Shown one piece after another: positions 44,158 to 52,843 of a stretch of 64,000 nucleotides of DNA. Source of the stretch: Paenibacillus lactis (GTDB lineage: Bacteria; Bacillota; Bacilli; Paenibacillales; Paenibacillaceae); contig NZ_JAGGKI010000009.1 in the NCBI RefSeq assembly GCF_017873605.1, positions 1 through 64,000 on the forward strand. The letters are read 5' to 3'. Every line of letters starts with the position of its first letter. The first letter of the stretch is position 1. A model generated the notes under the pieces. It saw only the letters and a list, made by a program, of their open reading frames with translations. It made no database searches and was not told the origin of the DNA. Position numbers and translations under genes: made by a program.

Positions 44158-44619
44158 TTATCCGATCAGCTCCAGCTGTCTTAGGTGATGTTTGTCATGC
44201 CAAATAAAATCCTTCATAAACTGCGCGACCTTAAACGGATGACCGTCTTTATCCGTGTAATCCCCGTCGTACACATCCTCCGGCATGGACCGGATCGCTT
44301 CGATCAGCTGCTCCCGCGCTGCAATCGTCTGGCGGACCAAATCCTCGGTTGTGCTTGCTTTCGCATAATCTCTGGCATTTTCATTAAACTCGTCATAGTT
44401 CAAGTGTTCAGAGGTCGGAGCTTCCCCGCGCGCAATCTTCTCAATCGCCTCTGCGAAAAAGTATTCGTCCCATCTGAAAATATGACAGACAACCTCGCGA
44501 ACCGTCCACTTGCCTTCGGCCAGCGGGGTGCTCCACAACGTTTCATCCCGATCTGCAAGCTCCTTTACCCGATCGATCCATTCCCCATATTCGCTGAGCA
44601 GCTGTTCTTTCTCACTCAT
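44158..44619 (-). CDS. DinB family protein
   Basis: 153 residues with a DinB four-helix bundle: KWTVREVVCHIFRWDEYFFA gives the first metal His, and FIWHDKHHLRQL the C-terminal His ligands. Members include thiol-dependent transferases such as BshC-linked BstA; here unknown. Its start overlaps the end of the DUF4269 gene by eight bases, so both are coupled. Confidence 0.88.
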   Translation of the reverse strand: MSEKEQLLSEYGEWIDRVKELADRDETLWSTPLAEGKWTVREVVCHIFRWDEYFFAEAIEKIARGEAPTSEHLNYDEFNENARDYAKASTTEDLVRQTIAAREQLIEAIRSMPEDVYDGDYTDKDGHPFKVAQFMKDFIWHDKHHLRQLELIG

Positions 44620-45208
44620 CTTCGTTCCTCTCCCTCGCTAATAATTTATGATAAAATCCGTTTAGTCTATCATCCGACCAGTTATACATGTCCAGCAGAG
44701 CTGCATAAGGATCGCCTGGAATTCCCAGCAGCTCCGCAAAAGCCGGCTCCGTCTTGATTCCCGCTTGCTTCAGTTCGATAATCCGTTCTCTTCCGGCTTC
44801 GCCTATCAGCTGAAGCAGCCGATACTCTACGACCATATGCCGGTATCCGTTCTGCTGTTTCGTCGGCACAGGCTGGCCGAATATTTCGAACATCCAGCCT
44901 TTGTACCGGAAGCGGACCACGATGCGATCCATGCCATTAACGTTTCGGCTATCGACCGACAGATCCGGCAGATGTCCGAAAACCTCGTGGATGGTCTGTT
45001 CAAATGCAGCGAAGTCCGTAACGCGGCAGGCGATATCGAGGTCACTTCCCGGGATGTCGATGCCAATAGGGATCGTGCCAACGAGAATCGGATCATACGG
45101 TGCCAGATGGGCAAACAGCCTCAGGTCATCCATGACGAGCGCGGCCTGCCTCTGCTTCTCCGTACCCTGATACAAATAATCGATATTCAGAAACTTTATG
45201 TCCTGCAT
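44612..45208 (-). CDS. DUF4269 nucleotidyltransferase-like protein
   Basis: 198 residues. GTIPIGIDIPGSDLDIAC near residue 43 is a nucleotidyltransferase-like GS...DxD catalytic pattern, and the family DUF4269 is assigned there. Substrate unknown. Start chosen at MQDIKFLNIDYLYQG; AAAGGA lies 13 bases upstream, rather far. Coupled to the DinB-like gene. Confidence 0.82.
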   Translation of the reverse strand: MQDIKFLNIDYLYQGTEKQRQAALVMDDLRLFAHLAPYDPILVGTIPIGIDIPGSDLDIACRVTDFAAFEQTIHEVFGHLPDLSVDSRNVNGMDRIVVRFRYKGWMFEIFGQPVPTKQQNGYRHMVVEYRLLQLIGEAGRERIIELKQAGIKTEPAFAELLGIPGDPYAALLDMYNWSDDRLNGFYHKLLARERNEDE

Positions 45209-45339
45209 GCTCAATCTTTTTCCTTTCCCGGCCTGCTGCACGCCATCGAACCAACCAACAAACTAACAAACAAAACCTCCCCGCAAATTAGGCTGCCGGT
45301 CTGGAAGAAGGATCGTATCCTGTAGCTATCCCCCAGGTC

Positions 45340-46146
45340 CTACCTTTCCGTCCACGTCGTCCGGACATATCCGAGCCGCATACCGACCGCTTCCATATTG
45401 CGGTGGCTTTGTGACAAGAACCCGCACTGGCCGACGACTAAGCTGCAGCCCGTTTGCTGGGCGATCCGAATCCGATGGCGAAGGAGCAGCCGATGCAGTC
45501 CGTGCCTGCGATATTCGGGCAGCGTCGCCCCGAAAGTTAGAGAGGCTATGCCTTCATTTATGTACATCACACCAGCCGCGGCAGGCTCATCCTGCACATA
45601 GGCAAGATAAAATCTCCAGCCTTTCCGCGCTGCGAGCACCCGGTTATTTGCGGCCACGGACGGAATCCCCTGATCAGGAAGTCCGGTTCCCCGGCAATGG
45701 ATCGTCGCATACCGCTCGAACTCATGCTCGGTGACATGCCGGATCTCGATAGCCGAATCCGCCTCTTCTTCCATGTTGACCGGATGCATATACATCGAAT
45801 TATGAAACCCTGACTGGTACAGCCCTCGTTCCGCAAGCGCCTTCAAAAGTTCCTCATTTGCCGTGGAGGGCACGATCTCGATCTGAAATCTCCGATCCCT
45901 CGACCGGTAGAAATCAACTATGGCATCCAGATGGCCGATGTCCTCCGATTGAATGCCTTTTACGGTGTTAAAGGAAAGCCACGGCATGGTCTTGCTGTAC
46001 AGGCACAACGCATGGCCGAACCGTTCGATCAGGACGCCCTCCGGGTTGCCCGGCCGCTTCGCAATGGCATCCATCCGATCGTGCATGTACTCCGTTTCGG
46101 AGCGCTGAATATGTAAGATTACCTCTTTCGTTGGGAGCTCGTCCAT
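45340..46146 (-). CDS. GNAT family N-acetyltransferase
   Basis: 268 residues. The C-terminal half has a GNAT fold with the acetyl-CoA loop ATLPEYRRHGLHRLLLRHRI (a degenerate Q/R-x-x-G-x-G/A) and a SLVVGQCGF strand. The N-terminal half is a second, degenerate domain. Substrate unknown. The ATG with GGAGGT six bases upstream is chosen; upstream ATG codons lack a ribosome site. Confidence 0.8.
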   Translation of the reverse strand: MDELPTKEVILHIQRSETEYMHDRMDAIAKRPGNPEGVLIERFGHALCLYSKTMPWLSFNTVKGIQSEDIGHLDAIVDFYRSRDRRFQIEIVPSTANEELLKALAERGLYQSGFHNSMYMHPVNMEEEADSAIEIRHVTEHEFERYATIHCRGTGLPDQGIPSVAANNRVLAARKGWRFYLAYVQDEPAAAGVMYINEGIASLTFGATLPEYRRHGLHRLLLRHRIRIAQQTGCSLVVGQCGFLSQSHRNMEAVGMRLGYVRTTWTER

Positions 46147-46186
46147 GATAACCTCCATCGATCTGTGATAGGACGGCGATAAGAGA

Positions 46187-46226
46187 ACAGCCTGAAGATC
46201 ATACGAGCTATGCATCCTCAGGCTGT
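46187..46226 (-). terminator. Terminator of the DsbA-like gene
   Basis: ACAGCCTGAGGAT and ATCTTCAGGCTGT on the minus strand pair with one mismatch and are followed by TCTCTTAT. Confidence 0.65.
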
Positions 46227-46241
46227 TTGTCTATCACCTAT

Positions 46242-46955
46242 TTATTTCGTGCTGCCGGGCAGATCGCAGGATCCGTCGGCACATATCCCCGCATCCTTCT
46301 CGTTCACCATCACAAGCGGATGGGCTTCACGGTAGGCTTTCTCCAAAGCGTCCGTAAATACCTCAAGCGGCTGTGCGCCGGATACGCCGTACTTGCCTCC
46401 GAGCACGAAGAAAGGCACCCCGCGAATACCCAGCTGGTGGGCAGCCGCTTCATCAGCGCGTACTTCCGAGCTATACGCGTCACCATCAAGCACCGCATCT
46501 GCCTCTTCCCGCGACAAACCAACCTCGGCGGCCAGATCGGCCAGCAAGGAGCGGTCCTGCAGATTGCCGCCCTCTGTAAAGTGAGCGTAGAACAACCGCT
46601 CTGTCATCTCTTTCATTTTTCCATGCTGGCTTGCAAAATGAACCAGTCGATGGGCATCGAAGGAATTCGCTGGAATGATGCGGTCCATGTGATACGTGAG
46701 GCCGACGCTTGCCGCCTGCTGCGTAACGTTGGCGTTCGCCGCCCGGGCTTGCTCAATGCTCATCCCGTATTTTGAAGCCAGCAATTCATCCATCGACACG
46801 CCCGGCTCATACGAAGCGTCCGGATCAAGCTCGAAGCTCCGGTAAACCACCTCGACCTGATCCTTATTCGGAAATAAGGCCAGTGCATTCTCGAAACGAC
46901 GCTTTCCTATATAACAGAACGGACACATAAAATCCGACCAAATCTCAACCTTCAT
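46242..46955 (-). CDS. DsbA family oxidoreductase (FrnE-like)
   Basis: 237 residues. A thioredoxin-fold protein with the active site CPFC at residues 11-14 (IWSDFMCPFCYIGKRRF), a long helical insert and the cis-Pro segment RGVPFFVLGGKY near 185. FrnE-type DsbA proteins are cytoplasmic (no signal peptide) thiol-disulfide isomerases linked with oxidative stress. A CXXXXC near the end (ICADGSCDLPG) is seen. Start is chosen for GGGGGTAAG before the ATG. Confidence 0.92.
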   Translation of the reverse strand: MKVEIWSDFMCPFCYIGKRRFENALALFPNKDQVEVVYRSFELDPDASYEPGVSMDELLASKYGMSIEQARAANANVTQQAASVGLTYHMDRIIPANSFDAHRLVHFASQHGKMKEMTERLFYAHFTEGGNLQDRSLLADLAAEVGLSREEADAVLDGDAYSSEVRADEAAAHQLGIRGVPFFVLGGKYGVSGAQPLEVFTDALEKAYREAHPLVMVNEKDAGICADGSCDLPGSTK

Positions 46956-47073
46956 CGTCTTACCCCCTGCAAGCATGTATTTTACTTACTTATTGTAACT
47001 TTCTTTCTGGATTACTGCAAGAAAAGTCCTTTATCACCACATAAGGGAAAGGCAAATTCGGTTTTCTGATCGT

Positions 47074-47099
47074 AAAAAAAAGATGGCTATCGTCCACCT
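47074..47099 (-). terminator. Terminator of yqkE
   Basis: AGGTGG/CCATCT six-base stem with a seven-base loop on the minus strand, then eight Ts, starting right after the stop codon. Confidence 0.7.
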
Positions 47100-47100
47100 G

Positions 47101-47361
47101 TCATTTATATCGTTTCCAGTCCATATCACTGTTCTCCAGCAAATACTCAAAATCGTTATCACGGCGCTTCTGCTCCGCTGCGCGGGCTGCCTCGCGCTCC
47201 TGTCTTTCTTTCTCCAAACGCTCAGCCTCCGAGGCCTTTAATGTTTCGGAGGTTTCCTTCAATTTCTGAAGCAGCTCTGGGTTCAGAAGATCCTTCAACG
47301 TTGCCGGCTTGTCGGCCTGCGAAGCACTTGGAGCGGGCATGTTCCGTTTCTTTTTAGCCAT
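47101..47361 (-). CDS. yqkE: YqkE-like (DUF3886) protein
   Basis: 86 residues: MAKKKRN, a low-complexity segment, KPATLKDLLNPELLQKLKET, then a charged Glu/Arg/Ala coiled coil and NDFEYLLENSDMDWKRY. This matches the small DUF3886/YqkE proteins of Bacilli, function unknown. GAGGTGAG precedes the ATG. Confidence 0.85.
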   Translation of the reverse strand: MAKKKRNMPAPSASQADKPATLKDLLNPELLQKLKETSETLKASEAERLEKERQEREAARAAEQKRRDNDFEYLLENSDMDWKRYK

Positions 47362-47428
47362 AATCACTCACCTCGGTTTCCTCATCATTATACCATCTTC
47401 CATGCGGACTGACAGCACTGGAGGATGC

Positions 47429-47454
47429 AAAAAAAGAGGGCCTGGCGGCCCTCT
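47429..47454 (-). terminator. Terminator of tRNA-His
   Basis: AGAGGGCC/GGCCCTCT stem with a four-base loop on the minus strand, then seven Ts. Confidence 0.88.
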
Positions 47455-47478
47455 CTTCTCGTTTATGTATAATATAAA

Positions 47479-47553
47479 GGGCGATCGATGGGACTTGAAC
47501 CCACGAATGCCGGAGCCACAATCCGGTGCGTTAACCCCTTCGCCACGACCGCC
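47479..47553 (-). tRNA. tRNA-His (anticodon GTG)
   Basis: All arms are visible on the minus strand: acceptor GGCGGTC/GATCGCC, D arm with GAAGGGGTTAACG, anticodon stem CCGGA/TCCGG with loop TTGTGGC (GTG), and T arm GTGGGTTCAAGTCCCAT. The 3' CCA is not encoded, since the discriminator C is followed by TTTA. It has its own promoter and terminator. Confidence 0.95.
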
Positions 47554-47585
47554 ATCTTATAAATGGACTAGCTGTCCGGATAATT

Positions 47586-47614
47586 AATATAGCATAGGAT
47601 TCAAGATTGTGCAA
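47586..47614 (-). promoter_or_regulatory. SigA promoter of tRNA-His
   Basis: TTGCAC and TATATT on the minus strand, 17 bases apart, 33 bases before the tRNA 5' end. Confidence 0.75.
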
Positions 47615-47842
47615 ATTGTAAAAGTTTCCATCCAGATCCATGCATCTTCATCAAAACCCTGCTCTCGCGGATTGCCGGCCACTGCCGGATTGGATCGAAA
47701 CATATTGATTTCTTTCTGCGGTAAATACTATACTAACGAGAATGTTGAAGAAACGGTTATTCGAAAAAAAAACGAAAGCACGGGTGTACGAAAAATTACT
47801 AAAAACCGTTTGCATTGTGTTGCAGCTGGAGGTCGATTCATC

Positions 47843-48691
47843 GTGATTTATCATATTGATTATCTTTCCGAAGCGCTTCATGTTAAGGGTTACCTGGGTC
47901 TTCCGCCTCAGCTTCCCCATGCGATTAGCCAGTCTATGGCTGACATAGCCGGTACTCAGCCCGGCGTTTCGGTCAAAGGCACACTGGCTTGCTCATGGCG
48001 CCCGGATAAACAATTTCAACATCCTGGCGGATCAACCCGCAAGCTTCCCCTCCTGATCTATTGCAGGGGCGGAATCGGCCGCGTCGGAGCGGTGCGCCTG
48101 AAGTGGATCGAAGAGTTCGCGATGCACGGCTTCGCGATCTTCGCCCCTGCATATCGCGGAAACGAAGGCAGCGAGGGGCGGGATGAGTTCGGCGGAGCCG
48201 ATACGATGGACGTCGTAAACGCAATCGATTGGCTCAGGAACATACCTTGGATCGACCCGGCCCGGATTTATCTGCTCGGCTTCTCCCGGGGTGCGATCAA
48301 TGCCGCCAAGGCAGCGGTTATCTCGCCAGTGGTTGCGAAGCTCATTCTATGGAGCGGGGTATCGGACCTGGCCCAAACATATGAGGAACGGATCGACCTC
48401 AGACGGATGATGAAACGGGTTATCGGCGGCTCTCCGAACAAAGTGCCGGAGCGATATCTCGCTAGGTCTCCGCTGCATTACGCGGAGCAGCTTGAGATCC
48501 CGGTGCTAATCGTCCACGGGACCCTCGACGAGCAGGTCCTTATCGGGCACAGCTATCGAATGGCGGACAGGCTCGCGGAGCTTGGCCGGCAGGTGGAGAC
48601 CCATTTCTACCGGGATCTGAAGCATCATTTTCCCCCGCCGCAGCATGAAGCGGCGGTTCATCGCATGTGCGATTGGCTGATGAAAGTTTAA
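47843..48691 (+). CDS. Alpha/beta hydrolase, prolyl oligopeptidase-like
   Basis: 282 residues. An alpha/beta hydrolase with the oxyanion region LIYCRGGIG, FAPAYRGNEGSEGRDEF, the nucleophile Ser in LLGFSRGAINAAKA (GxSxG), Asp in VHGTLDEQVLIG and His in KHHFPPP. Peptidase S9-like members cleave short peptides or esters. I start at the GTG with GGAGGTCG eight bases upstream; the frame is open further up but that part does not look like the family. Single gene. Confidence 0.85.
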   Translation: MIYHIDYLSEALHVKGYLGLPPQLPHAISQSMADIAGTQPGVSVKGTLACSWRPDKQFQHPGGSTRKLPLLIYCRGGIGRVGAVRLKWIEEFAMHGFAIFAPAYRGNEGSEGRDEFGGADTMDVVNAIDWLRNIPWIDPARIYLLGFSRGAINAAKAAVISPVVAKLILWSGVSDLAQTYEERIDLRRMMKRVIGGSPNKVPERYLARSPLHYAEQLEIPVLIVHGTLDEQVLIGHSYRMADRLAELGRQVETHFYRDLKHHFPPPQHEAAVHRMCDWLMKV

Positions 48692-48743
48692 CGGCTCCCG
48701 GGTTTAGGCTCTCGGGATGCCATCAGTTTGACCGCCGTCCCAA

Positions 48744-49199
48744 TCAGACCTCCACCTGAAACATGGAATCAACAATCACCGGTAGTTGGTCCCTAAGGGA
48801 TATCGCACCAAAGACGGACCGTGCATGACTCCCGTTATCCCCGAACACTTCAACCATTAGATCAGAGAAGCCGTTCAGCACCTTGTGATGCTCCTCATAA
48901 TCCGGAGAAGCATGGATAAACCCTTGGACCTTGACTACGCGCTTCACATGATCGAGAGAGCCCAAAGCTTCCTTCAATACGGCCAGCACTTCGATGCCGG
49001 CGGAACGGGCGAAGGCATATCCCTGCTCGGTCGTATAATCTACCCCCAGCTTGCCTCTCGGATGACCCGCAGGACCTTTCCCGGACACATACATTATTCC
49101 GTCTACGATTACGTAATTGGCGTATTTCGCTGCAGGTACGCTAGCCGCAGGCAAAACGATCCCCATCTCCGCCAACCGCTGCTCCACATTCCCTCCCAT
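48744..49199 (-). CDS. RidA (YjgF/YER057c/UK114) family protein
   Basis: 151 residues with the RidA-like trimer fold: VPAAKYANYVIVDGIMYVSG, KLGVDYTTEQGYAFARSAG and VKVQGFIHASPDYEEHHKVL, then SHARSVFGAISLRDQLPVIV. The canonical RidA Arg that holds imines is kept at ARSVFG. It probably removes reactive enamine/imine by-products of amino acid metabolism. Single gene. Confidence 0.9.
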   Translation of the reverse strand: MGGNVEQRLAEMGIVLPAASVPAAKYANYVIVDGIMYVSGKGPAGHPRGKLGVDYTTEQGYAFARSAGIEVLAVLKEALGSLDHVKRVVKVQGFIHASPDYEEHHKVLNGFSDLMVEVFGDNGSHARSVFGAISLRDQLPVIVDSMFQVEV

Positions 49200-49345
49200 G
49201 TCCGTCTACTCCCCTTTATCATATTTTCCATTGAATTTCGATTATTGTATCATGGAAAATTCCCTTTGCAAGCAAAATGCTGTTCCCCCTGCCTAAAGAT
49301 TTCTTACTCGCTTAATTGTTGTTACCCTGATTTGAAAATTATGGA

Positions 49346-49374
49346 TTGACAGTCGGCAAACGATCCTTTACAGT
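49346..49374 (+). promoter_or_regulatory. SigA promoter of the siderophore-binding protein gene
   Basis: A perfect TTGACA and TACAGT are 17 bases apart, with the Fur box just downstream. Confidence 0.75.
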
Positions 49375-49385
49375 ATCTCATATAT

Positions 49386-49404
49386 GAAAATGATAATCAT
49401 TATC
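49386..49404. promoter_or_regulatory. Fur box
   Basis: GAAAATGATAATCATTATC differs from the 19-bp Fur consensus GATAATGATAATCATTATC at one base. It begins 12 bases after the -10 box, over the start site, so iron-bound Fur would block transcription. Confidence 0.93.
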
Positions 49405-49446
49405 GTTTAGTTTGCTGTTATTATTCTACATACAAGGAGAATCGAA

Positions 49447-50430
49447 ATGAAGAACAAGCTGTTCATTCCCTTTATCGTTTTGCTTTTAGTGATCCTCAGC
49501 GCTTGCGGCTCTGATTCAGGAACGCCAGCCTCATCGACTCAAAATAATCAGGACACTCATAACACTCAGAATGCGGACACGACGACGGTCGCCAATCCAT
49601 CCGAGGAGACGATCACGTACCAATCTGAGAAAGGTCCCGTGAAGGTTCCTGCCCATCCCAAACGGATCGTAGCGTTGACGTATGCACCGAACGTGCTCTC
49701 GCTCGACGTACCGCTGGTTGGCGTCGATCAGTGGACGAATGCGAATCCGTTGTTCAAGGACAAGTTGGAGGGCGTAACCGTCGTTTCGGAGGAGGACCTC
49801 GAGACGATTATCGAACAGGATCCGGATCTGATCATTGCCGGCACCGAAATGAAGAATCTCGATAAGCTGGGCCAAATCGCTCCTACCGTTGCTTTTACCT
49901 GGGGAAAGCTGGACTATTTATCCCAGCAGCTTGAGATCGGAAAGCTCCTCAACAAGGAGCAGGAAGCTCAGGCATGGATCGATGATTTCAAGCAGCGTGC
50001 GGAAGCAATCGGCAGCGAAATCAAAGCGACGGAAGGCGATGATGTCTCCGTTTCCGTGTTTGAAACCGATTCGGCCAAGAACTTCTACGTATTCGGCAAT
50101 AACTGGGCGCGAGGCACCGAAATCCTGTATCAGGCCATGGGATTGAAAATGCCTGAAAAAGTCGAGAAGGATGCCCTCGGCCCCGGATATTTTGCGTTGT
50201 CGCAAGAGGTGCTCTCCGATTATGCGGGAGATTATATTGTGCTTAGCCGAAACTCGCAAGCCGATACCGCGTTCATGAAGACCGATATTTGGAAGGGCAT
50301 CCCGGCCGTCAAAAACGGACATGTCATTGAAATCGATACGGAGGCTGCCACTTATAGCGATCCGATTACGCTTGAATATTTGCTGAATATTTTCAAGACC
50401 GGATTCCTTGGCGACGGCTCGACCGATTAA
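49447..50430 (+). CDS. Iron-siderophore ABC transporter, substrate-binding lipoprotein
   Basis: 327 residues. Lipoprotein signal with lipobox LSAC (residue ~20), a Thr/Asn-rich linker (Asn/Gln/Thr/Asp runs), then a FepB/FhuD-type domain: GPVKVPAHPKRIVALTYAPN, VPLVGVDQWTNAN and PDLIIAGTEMKNLDKL. It binds a ferric siderophore at the cell surface. AAGGAG stands before the ATG. It is alone: the permease and ATPase are not in this window. Fur-controlled, so induced when iron is low. Confidence 0.94.
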   Translation: MKNKLFIPFIVLLLVILSACGSDSGTPASSTQNNQDTHNTQNADTTTVANPSEETITYQSEKGPVKVPAHPKRIVALTYAPNVLSLDVPLVGVDQWTNANPLFKDKLEGVTVVSEEDLETIIEQDPDLIIAGTEMKNLDKLGQIAPTVAFTWGKLDYLSQQLEIGKLLNKEQEAQAWIDDFKQRAEAIGSEIKATEGDDVSVSVFETDSAKNFYVFGNNWARGTEILYQAMGLKMPEKVEKDALGPGYFALSQEVLSDYAGDYIVLSRNSQADTAFMKTDIWKGIPAVKNGHVIEIDTEAATYSDPITLEYLLNIFKTGFLGDGSTD

Positions 50431-50458
50431 TGAATTACAATGATCGAAACCAGACTCC

Positions 50459-50502
50459 CCCGAATCAAGTTCTTTCCCGAGCTTGGTTCGGTTTTTTTTT
50501 TT
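50459..50502 (+). terminator. Terminator of the siderophore-binding gene
   Basis: CCGAATCAAG/CTTGGTTCGG stem followed by eleven Ts. Confidence 0.9.
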
Positions 50503-50656
50503 ACGTTATTCCTGATTATTTCGGGCTTGCTCTGATATTTGAAAATATTTTTCTTGTTTCTAAGCAAAGAATAATCCCCTTTGTAAAGGGCAACATAATT
50601 CTGGTACCTGTCCTCCACTAAATAAATCAACTTTAACGGAAAGGAGTTGCACCTCA

Positions 50657-50893
50657 ATGAAGAAAATCCTCGCTTCATTCTTAGCCGGATTAAGCTTGGC
50701 TCTCGTTCTTGCGGTTCCAGCTTTTGCGAATAATAACAACATGAACACAAACGATGTGAATGCCAACAACGTGAACACCAACAGTTATAACGCAAATGCT
50801 ACACGTGACAACGATACAGACTGGGGCTGGCTGGGATTAATCGGTCTTGCTGGCCTCGCCGGTCTGAGACGCCGCAATCCTGAACGTCAATAG
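50657..50893 (+). CDS. WGxxGxxG-type small secreted protein
   Basis: 78 residues. A Sec signal peptide (to AFA, residue ~24) precedes an Asn/Asp/Thr-rich stretch and a C-terminal signal WGWLGLIGLAGLAGL followed by RRRNPE, the WGxxGxxG tail seen in small Bacilli proteins: an aromatic-Gly motif, a hydrophobic segment, then an Arg patch, as in sorting signals for exosortase/archaeosortase-like or rhombosortase-like enzymes. No such protease is in the window. AAGGAG lies ten bases upstream. Confidence 0.85.
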   Translation: MKKILASFLAGLSLALVLAVPAFANNNNMNTNDVNANNVNTNSYNANATRDNDTDWGWLGLIGLAGLAGLRRRNPERQ

Positions 50894-51004
50894 TCAAAAA
50901 GTTCAAAAGCATACGTGATTTTGTTCTTTTTGACCGCCTTTTTGCCGGCAGTTTGGTAAGATTATGAATACGTTTGTGTAGTGAGCCGCATCTCGTTAAA
51001 CATC

Positions 51005-51053
51005 AAAAAGGCTGTATCTTAGCAGGCATTGGCTTGCCAAGATACAGCCTTTT
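51005..51053. terminator. Bidirectional terminator
   Basis: AAAAGGCTGTATCTT and AAGATACAGCCTTTT form a perfect 15-bp stem between the WGxxGxxG gene and the GH18 gene. Confidence 0.85.
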
Positions 51054-51130
51054 GTCGCAAAGTGAACCTTAACCGGCTTACCCGGACGACTATTCATTTA
51101 ACTTCCAGCCATTGCTTAAGAAGTGCACAC

Positions 51131-52738
51131 CTATTGAATATAGAAAGAATAGGAAGCATAGCGCTGGGCGTTCGGGATCGCCTTCCAGACGTCAACGGTC
51201 TCCGCTCCCGGATACCAGTAGGCGAAGCCGGCAACTTGATACGCCGAAGCCATCAGGTGCTTCACGGACAAGGAACGGGCGTCCTCTGTCCAGATCCGAT
51301 GCTGAACGCCGCCAGAGCGGTATTCCGCTTCATATTGTCCCGCTTCCGCATTCCACGATATCGGAGCCTGAAAGCTTCGAATTCGCCGGCCCTGCTCCAC
51401 CAAGGTGATATCCTCGGAGGAAACGCTGGAGGCCAGCTTCCAGTCCCTCGTATACAACGGAAAGGCGACAATCGCTTGATTCGCCCTAATCTGGGTCAGG
51501 AGCCGCTGTAATGCAGATTCCGACCAAGAAATGGACGATACGGAGCCTGCTTTGGGCGAGCCGCCCCAATGCTCGTCGTAGCTCATCAGCACGAGATAAT
51601 CCAGCTGCCTGCCGAGTGCCGCATAATCGAACGCCGCCGTCCAATCCGTGTTTAGATCCGGGGATACGTCAATCGACAGCTTGGCACCCAGGCGCTTCAT
51701 CTCAGCAGATAATAACGTAACGAACAGCGTCAGATTCTCACGATCCTGGGGCATCACATTCTCAAAATCAATGTTGATTCCATCCAGTTCATACTTCACG
51801 GTATTGGCAGCGATGCTGCTGATCACCGATTGCCGGAGCGTGGCGCTGCTAAGGATTTGATGCGTCATCTCGGCGTTGCTCCGGTTTCCTATCATCGCCC
51901 ACACTTCACGGCCGTTCTTATGCGCCCAATTCAGCAGCGCCGTATCCGTATTATCCGACAGCTTACCAGAGGCGTTCAGGTAATACCATCGCGGCACGAG
52001 AACGTTCAGTCCAGCCCTCTTAGCATAGCTTATATACTGGCTGGTCGTTCCGTTATACAGCCATCCCATTCGTACGCTTGCTCCTTCTTGGCGGTCCAGC
52101 ACGGATTGGACGTTGCCCGTACGAAGGACGCGGTCCAGCAGCATGGCGGTCTCTTCGCGGGTAATCGGATCCAGCGGTCTGAACCGGCCCTCGCCTCCCT
52201 GCAGCCATCCCGTTTCCGTTGCTCGTCCTACGGCGCTCCGGGCCCAACCGGCAATGGAGCCCGAGTCCGAGTATCTCCAGGCACTGCTCCCGCTGCCTTT
52301 ACCGCTCTCCTTCATCGCCCGGACCATCATGACGGCAGCCTCCTGCCGGGTAATCTGCGCATTCGGATAGAAATATGCACCGCTCCCCTGCACGATCGAT
52401 ACGTTCAGTCCAGCATGCACATAGCCGTAATACCAGGCAGCAGGCCGTACATCCCGGAACGCGGACAGGTCATTGTTCACGGGTGACAGCTTCAGCAGCC
52501 TTGTCAGCATCGCCGTGAATTCGGCTCGGGAGATGTGGTTTTTCGGCAAAAAAGCTCCATTGCCGTCCCCGCTTATGATCCCCCGCTTCGCCAAACGCAA
52601 GATCGCTTCCTTTGCGTAGCTTCCGGAGATATCATGAAACGCGGGCTGGCTTGGAGCCCCAAGTCCCGATACCTGAACAGGATGAATCACGCCTGCCAGT
52701 AACAGCAAAACACATAACGTCAGGAAATACTTCTTCAA
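51131..52738 (-). CDS. SLH-domain glycoside hydrolase family 18 protein
   Basis: 535 residues. Signal peptide (about 1-25), then three S-layer homology repeats in the first 215 residues (FHDISGSYAKEAILRLAKRG, FRDVRPAAWYYGYVHAGLNV, GWARSAVGRATETGWLQG), each with a TREE/TRQE or SRAEF element, that anchor the enzyme to secondary cell-wall polymer. The GH18 barrel follows with the catalytic motif DGINIDFENV near 325 and MSYDEHWGG. It resembles peptidoglycan/spore-cortex acting GH18 enzymes. The start is a TTG with GAGG upstream. Confidence 0.9.
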   Translation of the reverse strand: MKKYFLTLCVLLLLAGVIHPVQVSGLGAPSQPAFHDISGSYAKEAILRLAKRGIISGDGNGAFLPKNHISRAEFTAMLTRLLKLSPVNNDLSAFRDVRPAAWYYGYVHAGLNVSIVQGSGAYFYPNAQITRQEAAVMMVRAMKESGKGSGSSAWRYSDSGSIAGWARSAVGRATETGWLQGGEGRFRPLDPITREETAMLLDRVLRTGNVQSVLDRQEGASVRMGWLYNGTTSQYISYAKRAGLNVLVPRWYYLNASGKLSDNTDTALLNWAHKNGREVWAMIGNRSNAEMTHQILSSATLRQSVISSIAANTVKYELDGINIDFENVMPQDRENLTLFVTLLSAEMKRLGAKLSIDVSPDLNTDWTAAFDYAALGRQLDYLVLMSYDEHWGGSPKAGSVSSISWSESALQRLLTQIRANQAIVAFPLYTRDWKLASSVSSEDITLVEQGRRIRSFQAPISWNAEAGQYEAEYRSGGVQHRIWTEDARSLSVKHLMASAYQVAGFAYWYPGAETVDVWKAIPNAQRYASYSFYIQ

Positions 52739-52749
52739 GTGGTACGCCT

Positions 52750-52798
52750 CGATTCTATCATCTGATTATCTCAGCATATCAGATGATCGTAGAATCGG
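52750..52798. repeat. Long inverted repeat between pulA and the GH18 gene
   Basis: GATTCTATCATCTGAT and ATCAGATGATCGTAGAATC pair over about 15 bases with one bulge. No T-run follows, so it could be an imperfect terminator or a protein-binding site upstream of the GH18 start. Confidence 0.55.
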
Positions 52799-52843
52799 GC
52801 ATTGCTCATTTATTGGTAATATCGCTTAAGCTCTTTCCGTACT

